Assembly: GCF_004571025.1 (NCBI RefSeq)
Contig: NZ_SPQT01000004.1
Location: 62,001 to 126,000 of the forward strand
DNA from: Bradyrhizobium niftali
GTDB lineage: Bacteria; Pseudomonadota; Alphaproteobacteria; Rhizobiales; Xanthobacteraceae
Direction: 5' to 3'
Length of the DNA: 64,000 nt
Position numbers and translations under genes: made by a program. Shown here piece by piece: positions 54,096 through 62,807 of this stretch. The notes beneath the pieces were generated by a model that saw nothing but the letters and a program-made list of their open reading frames with translations, ran no database searches and was not told the DNA's origin. Position 1 is the first letter of the stretch, and every line of letters starts with the position of its first letter.

Positions 54096-54340
54096 TCGTC
54101 GGCCCGAAAGAGGGTGCTTTTGCCCCTTGAAAAGCGGCCTTGCAGTCCCCATCTAGCCTTTAACGGCGACGTTGAGAGATAAACTCCGGCGCTGGAACGA
54201 CCTTGGAATAGCTCAGGCTGCGCCGGATGTACGCGCGGTCCGCCGTTCCGGGGTCGTTGGCATTTTGGGGCCCTTTTTGGCCCTTCCCCTTGGAAACCCC
54301 GGCTTGGCAGCGCAGGACGCGGCGGATATACGCTGCCGTC

Positions 54341-55474
54341 ATGAATGAAGCGATCAGACCGGGCTCCGACAACCGGCCCCAGGCTCAAGAGGGGCCGGAA
54401 CTGTCGGTCATCGTCCCGACCTTCAACGAGCGCGACAACGTCACGGTGCTCTACCGGCGCCTGGAGGCGACGCTCCCCAACGTCGCCTGGGAGGTCGTGT
54501 TCGTTGACGACAATTCACCCGACGGCACCTGGGACGTCGTGCGCGCGCTGGCGCAGCGCGACAGCCGCGTGCGCTGTGTCCGCCGCATCGGCCGCCGCGG
54601 CCTGTCCGGCGCCTGCATCGAGGGCATCCTGGCCTCCAGCGCGCCCTTTGTCGCCGTGATCGACGCCGACCTCCAGCACGACGAGACGCAGCTGCCGAAG
54701 ATGCTGCTGCTGCTCGCCAGCGACCAGGCCGATCTGGTGGTCGGCAGCCGCTATATCGAAGGCTACAAGAGCGAAGGCTTCAACAAGCAGCGCGCCGGCG
54801 CCAGCGCGCTGGCGACCGAGGTCGCCCGGAAGATGCTGCGGGTCGAGATCGCCGATCCCATGAGCGGCTTCTTCATGGTCCGCCGCGATCGTTTCGAGGA
54901 ATTGGCGCCGAAACTTTCGGTGCATGGCTTCAAGATCCTGCTCGACCTCGTCGCCACCGCCCACGGCAGTTTGCGGGCGGTCGAGATTCCCTACACCTTC
55001 GGCGCCCGCCAGCACGGCGAGAGCAAGCTGGATTCCATGGTCGCGCTCGACTTCCTTGGCCTGGTGCTGGCCAAGCTGAGCAACGACACCGTTTCGCTGC
55101 GTTTCATCCTGTTCGCGATGGTCGGCGGCATCGGTCTCGTCGTGCACTTGACCACGCTGTTCATCGCCCTTCGGGCCTTCAAGGCGCCGTTCGCGGAGGC
55201 GCAGGCCGCAGGCGCTATCGTCGCCATGACCAGCAATTTCATCCTCAACAACTTCCTCACCTATCGAGATCAGCGGCTGAAGGGCTTCGCGCTGCTGCGC
55301 GGCCTGATCGCGTTCTACATCGTGTGCAGCGTCGGCCTGCTCGCCAATGTCGGCGTCGCCTTCTCGGTCTACGACCAGGAGCCGATCTGGTGGCTGGCCG
55401 GCATGGCCGGCGCGCTGATGGGCGTGGTGTGGAACTACGCGATGTCCGGACTGTTCGTCTGGCGCAAGAAATAG
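54341..55474 (+). CDS. Dolichol-phosphate mannose synthase-like glycosyltransferase with GtrA domain
   Basis: A 377-residue GT2 enzyme. The catalytic part (about 20-245) has LSVIVPTFNERDNVTVLYRR, VVFVDDNSPDGTWDVV, VAVIDADLQHDETQLPKM (metal-binding DAD), ADLVVGSRYIEGY and DPMSGFFMVRRDRFE. Residues about 250-375 are a GtrA-like domain with four helices. It would load a sugar, often mannose, on undecaprenyl phosphate and flip it. The GT39 gene 6 bp downstream probably uses that donor. I start at ATG 54341. Confidence 0.92.
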   Translation: MNEAIRPGSDNRPQAQEGPELSVIVPTFNERDNVTVLYRRLEATLPNVAWEVVFVDDNSPDGTWDVVRALAQRDSRVRCVRRIGRRGLSGACIEGILASSAPFVAVIDADLQHDETQLPKMLLLLASDQADLVVGSRYIEGYKSEGFNKQRAGASALATEVARKMLRVEIADPMSGFFMVRRDRFEELAPKLSVHGFKILLDLVATAHGSLRAVEIPYTFGARQHGESKLDSMVALDFLGLVLAKLSNDTVSLRFILFAMVGGIGLVVHLTTLFIALRAFKAPFAEAQAAGAIVAMTSNFILNNFLTYRDQRLKGFALLRGLIAFYIVCSVGLLANVGVAFSVYDQEPIWWLAGMAGALMGVVWNYAMSGLFVWRKK

Positions 55475-55480
55475 CTCACG

Positions 55481-56983
55481 ATGGGCGGAGCTGACGCGCG
55501 GGTCGTCCGCAATACCGCGCTAGTGATCCTAGCGCTGGTCGGCTTGCGGCTCGTCGCGGCCGCCTTCACGCCGATCACCTTCGACGAAGCCTATTACTGG
55601 ATGTGGTCGAAGAACCTGGCGGGCGGCTATTACGACCACCCGCCGATGGTTGCCTACGTCATTCGCGCCGGCACGATGATCGCCGGCGACACCGAGCTCG
55701 GCGTCCGCCTCGTCTCGATCCTGCTCGCGCTGCCGATGAGCTATGCGATCTATCGCTCGGCCGCGATCCTGTTCGGGGGCGCCCGCCTCGCGGCCAACAG
55801 TGCCATCCTCCTCAACGTGACGCTGCTGGCCGCGGTCGGCACGCTGATCGTCACGCCCGATGCGCCGCTGCTGGTCGCCTCGAGCTTCGTGCTGTTCTTT
55901 CTCGCAAAAGTGCTGGAGACCGGCCGCGGCGTCTGGTGGCTCGCGGTCGGTGCAGCCGTCGGTGCGGCGCTGCTGTCGAAATACACCGCGATGTTCTTCG
56001 GGCCGGCGATCCTGATCTGGCTCGCGGCCGTGCCGAAACTCAGGCGCTGGTTCCTTTCGCCCTGGCCCTATCTCGGTGGCCTCGTTGCCCTTGCGCTGTT
56101 CTCGCCGGTGATCCTCTGGAATGCGGATCATCAATGGGTCTCGTTCGCAAAGCAGCTCGGGCGCGCCAGGATCGAGGATTTCCGCCCTGTCTTCATCGCC
56201 GAGCTGATCCCGACCCAGATCGCGTTCGCAACGCCGCTGGTCTTCATTCTTGGCGCGATGGGGCTGCATGCGCTGACCTGGCGCCGGGCCGGCGCGCTGG
56301 CCTCGCGCGTGCTGATCGAGACGCTGTTCTGGACCATCGTCGCCTATTTCGCCTGGCATTCGCTGCATGCCCGCGTCGAGGCCAACTGGTTCGCTCCGGT
56401 CTATCCGCCCTTCGTGGTTGCGGCTGCGGCCGCCGCCAACCTCGTGCAGTGGAAACCGCGTGCGCGCCGCCTGGTCGACTTTTGTCTGCGCTGGGCTGCG
56501 CCTGCCGGCATCGTGATGTTCGCAGCCCTCATTGTGCAGGCCAACACCGGCTGGCTGTCCGGCTATCGCCGCGACGCGACCGTGCGCAGCGTCGGCGTCG
56601 GCTGGCGCGAGCTCGCCGCGGAGATCGAAGCCGTGCGCGCCCGCACCGGTGCGACGTGCGTGCTTGCGCCGGATTACGGCACCACGGGCTGGCTCGCCTT
56701 CTATCTGCCGCGCGGCAGCTGCGTGGTGCAGCAGAACCAGCGTATCCGCTGGGTCAACATGCCCGAGCCCGATCCAAAGCTGCTTGCCGGCAAGCTGCTC
56801 TATATCGATGAGCTGCGTCAGGGCGGCCATCCCGCCGTCAATGATTTGTTTGCTCAGGTGACGCAGGTTGCGCAATTGCAGCGCAAGCGCGGGCCGCTCG
56901 TGATCGAGACCTACGGCATCGATCTGCTCGAAGGCGCCAAGGGCGACGTGCTGGACCGCTCGCCGCCACCGGAAGCGCGGTAG
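55481..56983 (+). CDS. GT39/ArnT-family membrane glycosyltransferase
   Basis: A 500-residue enzyme with about 11 membrane helices. The first periplasmic loop has the catalytic acidic motif ITFDEAYYWMWSKNLAGGYY, followed by DHPPMVAYVIRAG, as in PMT/ArnT enzymes that use polyprenyl-phosphate sugars. The C-terminal part (about 380-500) is periplasmic. With the DPM-like enzyme it likely adds a sugar to lipid A or another envelope lipid; the acceptor is not determined. Confidence 0.88.
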   Translation: MGGADARVVRNTALVILALVGLRLVAAAFTPITFDEAYYWMWSKNLAGGYYDHPPMVAYVIRAGTMIAGDTELGVRLVSILLALPMSYAIYRSAAILFGGARLAANSAILLNVTLLAAVGTLIVTPDAPLLVASSFVLFFLAKVLETGRGVWWLAVGAAVGAALLSKYTAMFFGPAILIWLAAVPKLRRWFLSPWPYLGGLVALALFSPVILWNADHQWVSFAKQLGRARIEDFRPVFIAELIPTQIAFATPLVFILGAMGLHALTWRRAGALASRVLIETLFWTIVAYFAWHSLHARVEANWFAPVYPPFVVAAAAAANLVQWKPRARRLVDFCLRWAAPAGIVMFAALIVQANTGWLSGYRRDATVRSVGVGWRELAAEIEAVRARTGATCVLAPDYGTTGWLAFYLPRGSCVVQQNQRIRWVNMPEPDPKLLAGKLLYIDELRQGGHPAVNDLFAQVTQVAQLQRKRGPLVIETYGIDLLEGAKGDVLDRSPPPEAR

Positions 56984-57000
56984 CGGGCATTACCGCCTAC

Positions 57001-57056
57001 CCACCGTCGTCCCGGCCCCCCGTGCGCAATTGCGCACTCGGCCGGGACGACGGTGG
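57001..57056. terminator. Long perfect inverted repeat between convergent genes
   Basis: CCACCGTCGTCCCGGCC and GGCCGGGACGACGGTGG are perfect 17-bp arms. The loop carries its own palindrome GTGCGCAATTGCGCAC. It lies between the stops at 56983 (+) and 57083 (-) and probably ends both transcripts or protects their ends, although no T-run follows. It may also be a member of a genome repeat family. Confidence 0.55.
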
Positions 57057-57082
57057 AGTGTTGGACGGCTGGCGGTGGCCAT

Positions 57083-58969
57083 TCAATCGATCATCTCGGC
57101 CTTGGTCGCGGCCTGGCTGGGCCCGTTCCGGTCGCGCCAGAACCAGACGGTCACGACGCCGGAGCGGCCGCGGACCTGCGTGAGCAGGGGGCCTGTCAGG
57201 ACGCCGTCGGGAGCGCCGCGGAAGTCGGCGGCATCCAGCAGCGTATCGGTCAACGCGAGCCGCGCATCGTTCTGGGCCGCGACCTCCATCAGCCGGCTCG
57301 CGACGTTGACGGTGTCGCCGGTCGCCGTGATGTGCTGGTGGCTTTCGCCGAGACGGGAGGCGACGATCGGGCCGAAATGCGCGCCGATCTTGAAACCGAC
57401 CTGGCCTCCGATCGCAGGGGGCAGTGAGGCGATCCAGCGTTCGACGCCGCGATGCAGGTCGATCGAACATTTCAGCGCGCGCGCCGCGTCATCCGGCATT
57501 GCGTGTGGCAGTCCGAACAGGAGCATGGCGCCGTCGCCGAGAAAGCCGGTGACCATGCCGCCGCAATCGACTGCCGCCTTGTCGATCAACGCGTGAAACG
57601 CCTTCAGGAGGTCCCTGAGTGCGTCCGGATCGGTCCGCTCGCTCAGCGCCGTGAAGCCGGAGAGATCGATGAAGACCACGGCGGCATCCTGCCGGACAGG
57701 CTTCGACAGGAAGTTCGGATCGCGCGCCAGCCACTCCTGCACGGCGGGTGCCTGGAAGAGCGCGAGCGATCTGCTCTTGGCGGCGAAATACTGCGTGCGG
57801 CGGCCTCCCGCCCATAGCTGCACGCCGGCAAAGATCGCAACGGGCGGGACCGCGGCCGCAAGCGTCGTCGCGCCGTTCAGCCAGACCCCATGCGTGAACG
57901 CGAGCAGATTGAGCCCGGCCCAGGCGATCATCACCGCCGCCGCCGCCATGATGCCGAGCGCGCTGCGCCGCCAGGCGAGCAATCCCACCAGCAGCACCGG
58001 CAGCAGGATGGCGGCGAGCGCGTCGGCGATATGCACCTTGCGGTCGCGCACGATGCCGTCGCCGGCGACGAGATGAGTGATCGCGGTGGAGATCACCTCG
58101 ACGCCGGGCATGAGCGAATCGAACGGCGTCGGATAGAAATCGCCGCCGCCGGCGACCGAGGCGCCGATCACGACGATCCGGTTCTCGATGGCGGCGCGAC
58201 TGAGCGTGCCGTCGAAGATGCTCTGCGCGCTGACGGTGCGGATGGTGCGGCGCGGACCGTAATAGGTGATCGGCAGCGCGAAGTCGGTGTCGGTCGGCAC
58301 CACGCGATCGCCCAGCATGAGGTGATCCGGCGCGATCGTCAGCGGCTTGTCGAGCGCGCGGGTCGCGACGCGCAAGGGGAATGACAACTCGACCTTGTCG
58401 TGCGTCCGGAACAGCATCGGTACCGAGAGCGGCGAGCCGGATTGTCCCGTCGCGACGTTGACGACGCCGACCTCGGCGTGGGCGACAAATGCGGGCAAGG
58501 GCAGCAGGAAGCGCTCGGCCTGCGGCAGGACGGTGAGGGGACCCTCGCTGCTGGGCGCCACGGTCTCGCTGGCAGTCGGGAAGATCGCCGCGGCGGCGAG
58601 AACCATGGGACCGGTGGCGAGCGTGTTGGCCAGCGTGGCATCGCCGATCGCGGCGCTGCGGTCGACTAGCAAGAGGTCGATCGCGACGACCTTCGGCTTG
58701 AACTGCACGATAGTGTCGACGACACGGGCGAGATCGGCGCGCGGTAGGGGATAGCTGCCGCCGCGTTTGACGACGGTGTCGTCGATCGCGACGATGGTGA
58801 CGAGATCGGGCGGAACCTGCACGCCGCGGATCTGCGTCCGCAGGTCGGTCAGGGTTGCTTCGAGGTGGTCGAGAAAGCGCAGATGGCCGTTGGCGTGAGC
58901 GGCATAGATGCCTGCACCCCACAGCGCGGTGAGGACGAGTGCCACCAGGATCTGAACGCGTCTAGTCAT
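57083..58969 (-). CDS. CHASE2-domain adenylate/guanylate cyclase
   Basis: A 628-residue membrane cyclase. The first helix (VQILVALVLTALWGAGIYAA) is followed by a CHASE2 periplasmic domain (about 30-320: TIVAIDDTVVKRGGSYPLPR, IDLLLVDRSAAIGD, IVVIGASVAGGGDFYPTPFD). Three helices come next (about 325-400). The catalytic domain (about 440-615) has VVFIDLSGFTALSER, GFLGDGAMLLFGLP and ATGDTVNVASRLMEVAAQ. I start at ATG 58969. A FecR-like gene lies 56 bp upstream in the same direction, a common partner of CHASE2 cyclases. Confidence 0.93.
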   Translation of the reverse strand: MTRRVQILVALVLTALWGAGIYAAHANGHLRFLDHLEATLTDLRTQIRGVQVPPDLVTIVAIDDTVVKRGGSYPLPRADLARVVDTIVQFKPKVVAIDLLLVDRSAAIGDATLANTLATGPMVLAAAAIFPTASETVAPSSEGPLTVLPQAERFLLPLPAFVAHAEVGVVNVATGQSGSPLSVPMLFRTHDKVELSFPLRVATRALDKPLTIAPDHLMLGDRVVPTDTDFALPITYYGPRRTIRTVSAQSIFDGTLSRAAIENRIVVIGASVAGGGDFYPTPFDSLMPGVEVISTAITHLVAGDGIVRDRKVHIADALAAILLPVLLVGLLAWRRSALGIMAAAAVMIAWAGLNLLAFTHGVWLNGATTLAAAVPPVAIFAGVQLWAGGRRTQYFAAKSRSLALFQAPAVQEWLARDPNFLSKPVRQDAAVVFIDLSGFTALSERTDPDALRDLLKAFHALIDKAAVDCGGMVTGFLGDGAMLLFGLPHAMPDDAARALKCSIDLHRGVERWIASLPPAIGGQVGFKIGAHFGPIVASRLGESHQHITATGDTVNVASRLMEVAAQNDARLALTDTLLDAADFRGAPDGVLTGPLLTQVRGRSGVVTVWFWRDRNGPSQAATKAEMID

Positions 58970-59025
58970 TACGTGCTGCAATCTTCTTTACGTACTGCAA
59001 TCTTCTTCGTTTTGTCGTGCGGGCC

Positions 59026-59547
59026 TTATTGACCCAGTCTTGCCATCAGCGCGTCGACGCGCGGCTGGCCCCAAGTCTTGACGGTCAATGGACCGGTTGC
59101 CTCGACATCGACGCCTTCGCCAGGGCCCAGAACGACGCCGCGTCCGCGGCTCCTGCGGCTCACGCCGACACGGCCGTCGGCGACGAAGACCGAGGTTTTT
59201 GCATCGGCGACGTCGACGGCCCATTTGGTGCCGCGCACGGCGGCGATCGCCTGCGGCGTCAGCACCTTGAAGGGATTGCCGCCGGGCTTTTTGGGCACCT
59301 CGACCAGCAGCGCTTTGCTGCTCAACTCCACGGAGTCTATATGTCCGTCGCGGTTGGCGTCCTTAAGTTCAAATCTGGCGCCGTTTTCCGCAACGATGGT
59401 GATGCCGTTGTCGCAGCGCCAGGTCTGCGTGCCGGCGGCGGAGAGCGACGCCGTGCAGCCCGCATTGGCAGGCTGCGCGGCCACGTATCCCGTCAACAAC
59501 GACGACCACGCCAGGGCGAGAAACCCGGCACGTGCGATCCCTCTCAT
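59026..59547 (-). CDS. FecR-domain periplasmic protein with an EF-hand loop
   Basis: A 173-residue exported protein. The signal peptide (AGFLALAWSSLLTGYVAAQP) ends near residue 25. Residues 63-74 (DANRDGHIDSVE) match a canonical EF-hand calcium loop: acidic or Asn at 1, 3, 5, Gly at 6, Ile at 8, Glu at 12. The FecR part follows: FKVLTPQAIAAVRGTKWAVD, TSVFVADGRVGVSR, VVLGPGEGVDVE. FecR domains next to CHASE2 cyclases probably control them from the periplasm. I start at ATG 59547. An 18-bp palindrome lies 43 bp upstream. Confidence 0.82.
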   Translation of the reverse strand: MRGIARAGFLALAWSSLLTGYVAAQPANAGCTASLSAAGTQTWRCDNGITIVAENGARFELKDANRDGHIDSVELSSKALLVEVPKKPGGNPFKVLTPQAIAAVRGTKWAVDVADAKTSVFVADGRVGVSRRSRGRGVVLGPGEGVDVEATGPLTVKTWGQPRVDALMARLGQ

Positions 59548-59589
59548 GCCAGCCTCCGTTTGCGTGCGTGGCACAGTTCAAGGCGATGT

Positions 59590-59607
59590 TGATACGGTAC
59601 CGTATCA
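59590..59607. promoter_or_regulatory. 18-bp perfect palindrome upstream of the fecR-cyclase operon
   Basis: TGATACGGTACCGTATCA is its own reverse complement. It is centred about 51 bp before the FecR start, a normal operator or promoter position. The form fits TetR-family repressors. No regulator gene is adjacent. Confidence 0.65.
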
Positions 59608-60150
59608 CGCGCAGAGGCTGCTGAAAAGTGCCGCTTCCCGCAGGTATTTAGTTGCCGCGGTCTTTTCCAGACCGGCGCGATCAACTTTCAGTCAGGGAGC
59701 CGTGCTGCGTGAGCGCTCGGTGCGATGTGTGATGTGTGATGTGCGTGAGCGTTGCCGCCATGTCGCTGACGTCGGTGCGTCGAAAGACGGAGGGGGCGTC
59801 TGTGCGCGCCAGCCTCGCGCAATGCTTCGCGGCTATGCTCCGGCGGTATTGAAGACCACGAAAATGACTTGGTTGGATGCGCCTAGAGAGGCCGTCAAAG
59901 TCGTCCGCTGAGCGCACCGATCAAGCCGAGAATTATAGTTAACAGATGCGGCTAAGTCCGTAGTTCTGCGGACTTTTTTCTCGAAATGGGACAGCGCTAA
60001 CGCGGTGCCTCACATCTGCCCGAACTTAATCTGCATTTAACTAAAAGTCGCCTTAATGACGCTCCGACCGCCTGCGAGATGCTGTTCCCGGATCGTGACC
60101 AGCGGCACTTCGAAGGGGGACTGAGTGACACCGTCCTGGACGCAAGGCGA
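59608..60150. other. Long intergenic region with a 7-bp tandem repeat and a hairpin
   Basis: About 540 bases without a convincing gene. It holds a three-unit GATGTGT/C tandem repeat (59724-59744) and the hairpin at 59954-59975 followed by a T-run. The right end must contain the promoter of the DUF2778 gene. A small RNA ending at the hairpin is possible. Confidence 0.4.
59954..59979 (+). terminator. Hairpin with T-run, possible terminator of an unseen transcript
   Basis: AAGTCCG, loop TAGTTCTG, CGGACTT, then TTTTC: a 7-bp stem with a T-run on the plus strand. No plus-strand gene ends here, which suggests a small RNA or a 5' leader upstream. Confidence 0.45.
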
Positions 60151-60154
60151 ATGA
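60125..60154 (+). CDS. Possible 9-codon leader peptide overlapping the DUF2778 start
   Basis: GTG with GAAGGGGGA upstream opens a frame VTPSWTQGE ending in TGA that overlaps the ATG of the next gene (ATGA). The main ATG itself has no well-spaced ribosome site, so re-initiation after this leader would make sense. Untested; an upstream or alternative start of the main gene is the other explanation. Confidence 0.3.
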   Translation: MTPSWTQGE

Positions 60155-61326
60155 GTACGAGTATCGCTGCGCAGAGTAACGCGGCACGGAAGTCCAAAAA
60201 TCCTGGCAAGAATTCACATCGGAAGCCTTCCCGGAAAATGACCACCCAAAACGTGCTTGGCGCCGCCTTGATCGGCTGCGTCGTGCTTGGCGCCGGCTGG
60301 ACCGTCTACAGCAACATCTTCGCCGCCAGCGTCTATCCGACCGTCGGCAGCAACGGTTACGACGAGCCCGTGGTCAAGCGCGCGCCCAAGGTCGCGCTGC
60401 GCGAGGCGGGCGACGCCATCAAGGAAGCCTTCGCACTCCTGCCGGACCGTTTGCAGGTCGCAGCCCCCATCTCGCGCGAGATGTTCAACGAGCGCTTTGC
60501 CGCGGCAGCGACCCAAGGCGTGGAATCCAATGCGGCGAGTGCCGTAGCCCAGGCGCCCGCAACGAAGGTCGCCGACACCGCGAAGCCGAGCGTGATCGCG
60601 AAGGTCGCCGAAGCGCTGAAGCCGTCCGCCCCGGCCAAGGCCACTGAAAAGATCGCCGATGCCGCCAAGGCCAAGCGCGCGCCGGATGCGCAGATGCAAC
60701 TGGCTTCGGCCGATCCGGCCGAGATCGTGCCGGCGCCCGAAGCGAAGCCAAAGTCCTTTGCCGACCGCGCCAAGGCCGCGGTGATGTCGATCACCGGGCC
60801 GCGCCAGTCGATGGTCGAAAAGCTCTGGGGCAAGCGCGAGCCCTCCGGCGGGCTGCTGGCCTATGCCTCGGCCGATGCCAGCGTGACCGCGTCCATCGCG
60901 CCGAGGGAGCAGAACCCCATGCTCGGCGGTTCGGCGCCCTATGAGCGCGACACCGCGGTCTACGACATCACCGCCAAGACGGTTTATCTGCCCGACGGCA
61001 CCAAGCTCGAGGCGCATTCCGGCCTCGGCTCCAATCTCGACGATCCCCGTTCCTCGCGCGTCCGCATGCGCGGCGTGACGCCGCCGCACATCTACACGCT
61101 GAAGCCGCGCGAGGCGCTGTTCCACGGCGTGCCGGCGCTGCGCCTGACCCCGATCGGCGGCGAGAGCGCGATCTACGGCCGCGACGGCCTGCTCGCGCAC
61201 ACCTTCATGCTCGGGCCGAACGGTGACTCCAACGGCTGCGTGTCGTTCAAGGACTACTACGCGTTCCTCGACGCCTACCGCAACAAGGGCATCCGCAAGC
61301 TCGCGGTGCTGGCGCGGGTGGATTGA
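60151..61326 (+). CDS. Membrane-anchored DUF2778 (Tlde1-like) protein, probable peptidoglycan-acting enzyme
   Basis: 391 residues. After a basic N-terminus comes one helix (NVLGAALIGCVVLGAGWTVY), so the rest faces the periplasm. A long Ala/Lys-rich linker (about 60-270) leads to the DUF2778 domain (about 285-391): YDITAKTVYLPDGTKLEAHS, GLGSNLDDP, HTFMLGPNGDSNGCVSFKDY. The His and the Cys in SNGCVSF are the residues expected for the L,D-transpeptidase-like Tlde1 fold. Related T6SS effectors cut or alter peptidoglycan; this chromosomal, anchored form is more likely a housekeeping wall enzyme. The exact start is uncertain. Confidence 0.82.
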   Translation: MSTSIAAQSNAARKSKNPGKNSHRKPSRKMTTQNVLGAALIGCVVLGAGWTVYSNIFAASVYPTVGSNGYDEPVVKRAPKVALREAGDAIKEAFALLPDRLQVAAPISREMFNERFAAAATQGVESNAASAVAQAPATKVADTAKPSVIAKVAEALKPSAPAKATEKIADAAKAKRAPDAQMQLASADPAEIVPAPEAKPKSFADRAKAAVMSITGPRQSMVEKLWGKREPSGGLLAYASADASVTASIAPREQNPMLGGSAPYERDTAVYDITAKTVYLPDGTKLEAHSGLGSNLDDPRSSRVRMRGVTPPHIYTLKPREALFHGVPALRLTPIGGESAIYGRDGLLAHTFMLGPNGDSNGCVSFKDYYAFLDAYRNKGIRKLAVLARVD

Positions 61327-61353
61327 GGCGCTCGCGGGCGCCGTTCCGGAGCT

Positions 61354-62697
61354 CTATCGCTTCACGAAGGTGAAAGTGCAGGGACGAAGCTCGTTGCGCT
61401 TGCCGCTGCCGCGGGTGCGCTCGAATTGCGCGTCGATCGTGTACGCATAGGGCGAGCCGGGCGGCGCATTGTTGACCGTGTAGGTGCTCTGGCCTGTCAG
61501 GCCCCGGGCACTCAGCGTGGTCTTTCCGTCGGGTGGTATCTGGCCGTCGATCAGAAGCGTGTTGGTCGTTCGCTGGTCCGGATCTTCGGCGTGTAACACG
61601 CCGTTCGTGACGGTGGCTGACAGGGCTCTCGTGTAGCCCTGTGCCTTGCCGGAAGAGGTGCAGTTCACGGTGACGTCCCACTTGCCGTCAAAGTTCTTGT
61701 TCTCGCCGGATGCCGGCGCAAGCGCCGTCTTCTGTTTCAGGCCTTCAATTCGCGCCCTGGCGAGGGTGGCGAAGATGCAATTCGGGAATCGGGCGAGATG
61801 GTCTTCGTAGGCACCCAGCGTGCCGATGCCATCCGCAGCCTTCCAATGGGCCTCTGCGGCTGCGCAGGGATCAGGCCGCGGTGCGGCTTGCGGGGCCGCT
61901 GGCGCGACCGTGACCGACACCGGCCCGTTCAGGTAGAACTTGCCGATGATCGAGAGCGACAGCTCCGGCAGCTGGGTCTTGCCGCTGCTGTCATAGACGT
62001 CGCTGCTGATGTCGCGAAAGACGTCGCCGATCTCCTGCGGCTCCTCGATGTGCTTCAGGAACGCCGTCGTGTAGGGGCTGTTGCGACCGGTGCCGTCGGC
62101 GGCGACCTGTCCTGATTGCGTCGAGAACGACACGATCGTGCCGCGCGGCGCTTCGACCTTCGACAGCCCGCGTCCGATCGAGGCGGCGCGCGTCATGCCG
62201 GCGGAGCGCTTCAGGCTTTCCGCCAGCGGATTGTCGCGGCAGGAATCGAGCACGAGGATGCGCAGGTTCTTGGCCTGCTGCAAATCGTTCACGATGTCGT
62301 CGACCCGCACGAAGCGCTTGAGGTCGGCTTCATCCGTCAGCACGGCATCGACGGGCATCAGATAGTTCACGCCGTTGTACTGCATCGCATGGCCGCTGTA
62401 GTAGAACATGGCGACGTCGGCCCGGCTCGCGGCGCGCGCGAAGCGGATGGTCAGGTCCTGCATGTCGGCCTGGCGCAGGTCGATGCCCTGAAGCACCTCG
62501 AAACCGCTGCGCTTGAGCGAGCTTGCTACGTCTTCGGCATCGTGCGACGGGTTGGGAAGCTGCGCCGTCGAGGCATAGGCACCGTTGCCGATCACCAGCG
62601 CCACCCGCGTCTCCGCCGATGCGGGACCCAGGCACAGCCAGCACGCGAGGAAAGTCAGGCAGAGTTCGGCCAGGCAAAATCTGGAAAGAGCACGCAT
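61354..62697 (-). CDS. Secreted caspase-like (peptidase C14) protein
   Basis: A 447-residue exported protein. Signal peptide: LCLTFLACWLCLGPASAETR. The caspase p20-like domain (about 30-255) has RVALVIGNGAYASTAQLPNP, catalytic His 103 in FYYSGHAMQYNGVNYL and Cys 153 in ILVLDSCRDNPLAESLKR. A Pro/Ala linker (about 258-280), a short helical segment (AHWKAADGIGTLGAYEDHLA) and a beta-rich C-terminal domain (about 325-447) follow. The second caspase homologue of the window; the one at 1-1799 has a different C-terminal part. The substrate is unknown. Confidence 0.92.
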   Translation of the reverse strand: MRALSRFCLAELCLTFLACWLCLGPASAETRVALVIGNGAYASTAQLPNPSHDAEDVASSLKRSGFEVLQGIDLRQADMQDLTIRFARAASRADVAMFYYSGHAMQYNGVNYLMPVDAVLTDEADLKRFVRVDDIVNDLQQAKNLRILVLDSCRDNPLAESLKRSAGMTRAASIGRGLSKVEAPRGTIVSFSTQSGQVAADGTGRNSPYTTAFLKHIEEPQEIGDVFRDISSDVYDSSGKTQLPELSLSIIGKFYLNGPVSVTVAPAAPQAAPRPDPCAAAEAHWKAADGIGTLGAYEDHLARFPNCIFATLARARIEGLKQKTALAPASGENKNFDGKWDVTVNCTSSGKAQGYTRALSATVTNGVLHAEDPDQRTTNTLLIDGQIPPDGKTTLSARGLTGQSTYTVNNAPPGSPYAYTIDAQFERTRGSGKRNELRPCTFTFVKR

Positions 62698-62807
62698 GAA
62701 TGCCCTCCAAGGAAATATTGAAAAATATCCCTCCAGATTAGCGCATGCCGCGCGGGCATCAATGCCCTCGCTGTGGAACCGTCAGATTGGTCGTCCGTGA
62801 CATCCTG

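Noticed and set aside
55529..56875. 448-codon minus-strand frame opposite the GT39 gene
   Set aside because: Antisense shadow; the plus-strand product has membrane helices and the DEAYYW motif.
60151..61326. Type VI secretion effector with immunity gene
   Set aside because: The DUF2778 protein has an N-terminal membrane anchor and long linker, and no T6SS gene, PAAR/VgrG or immunity-like small gene is nearby.
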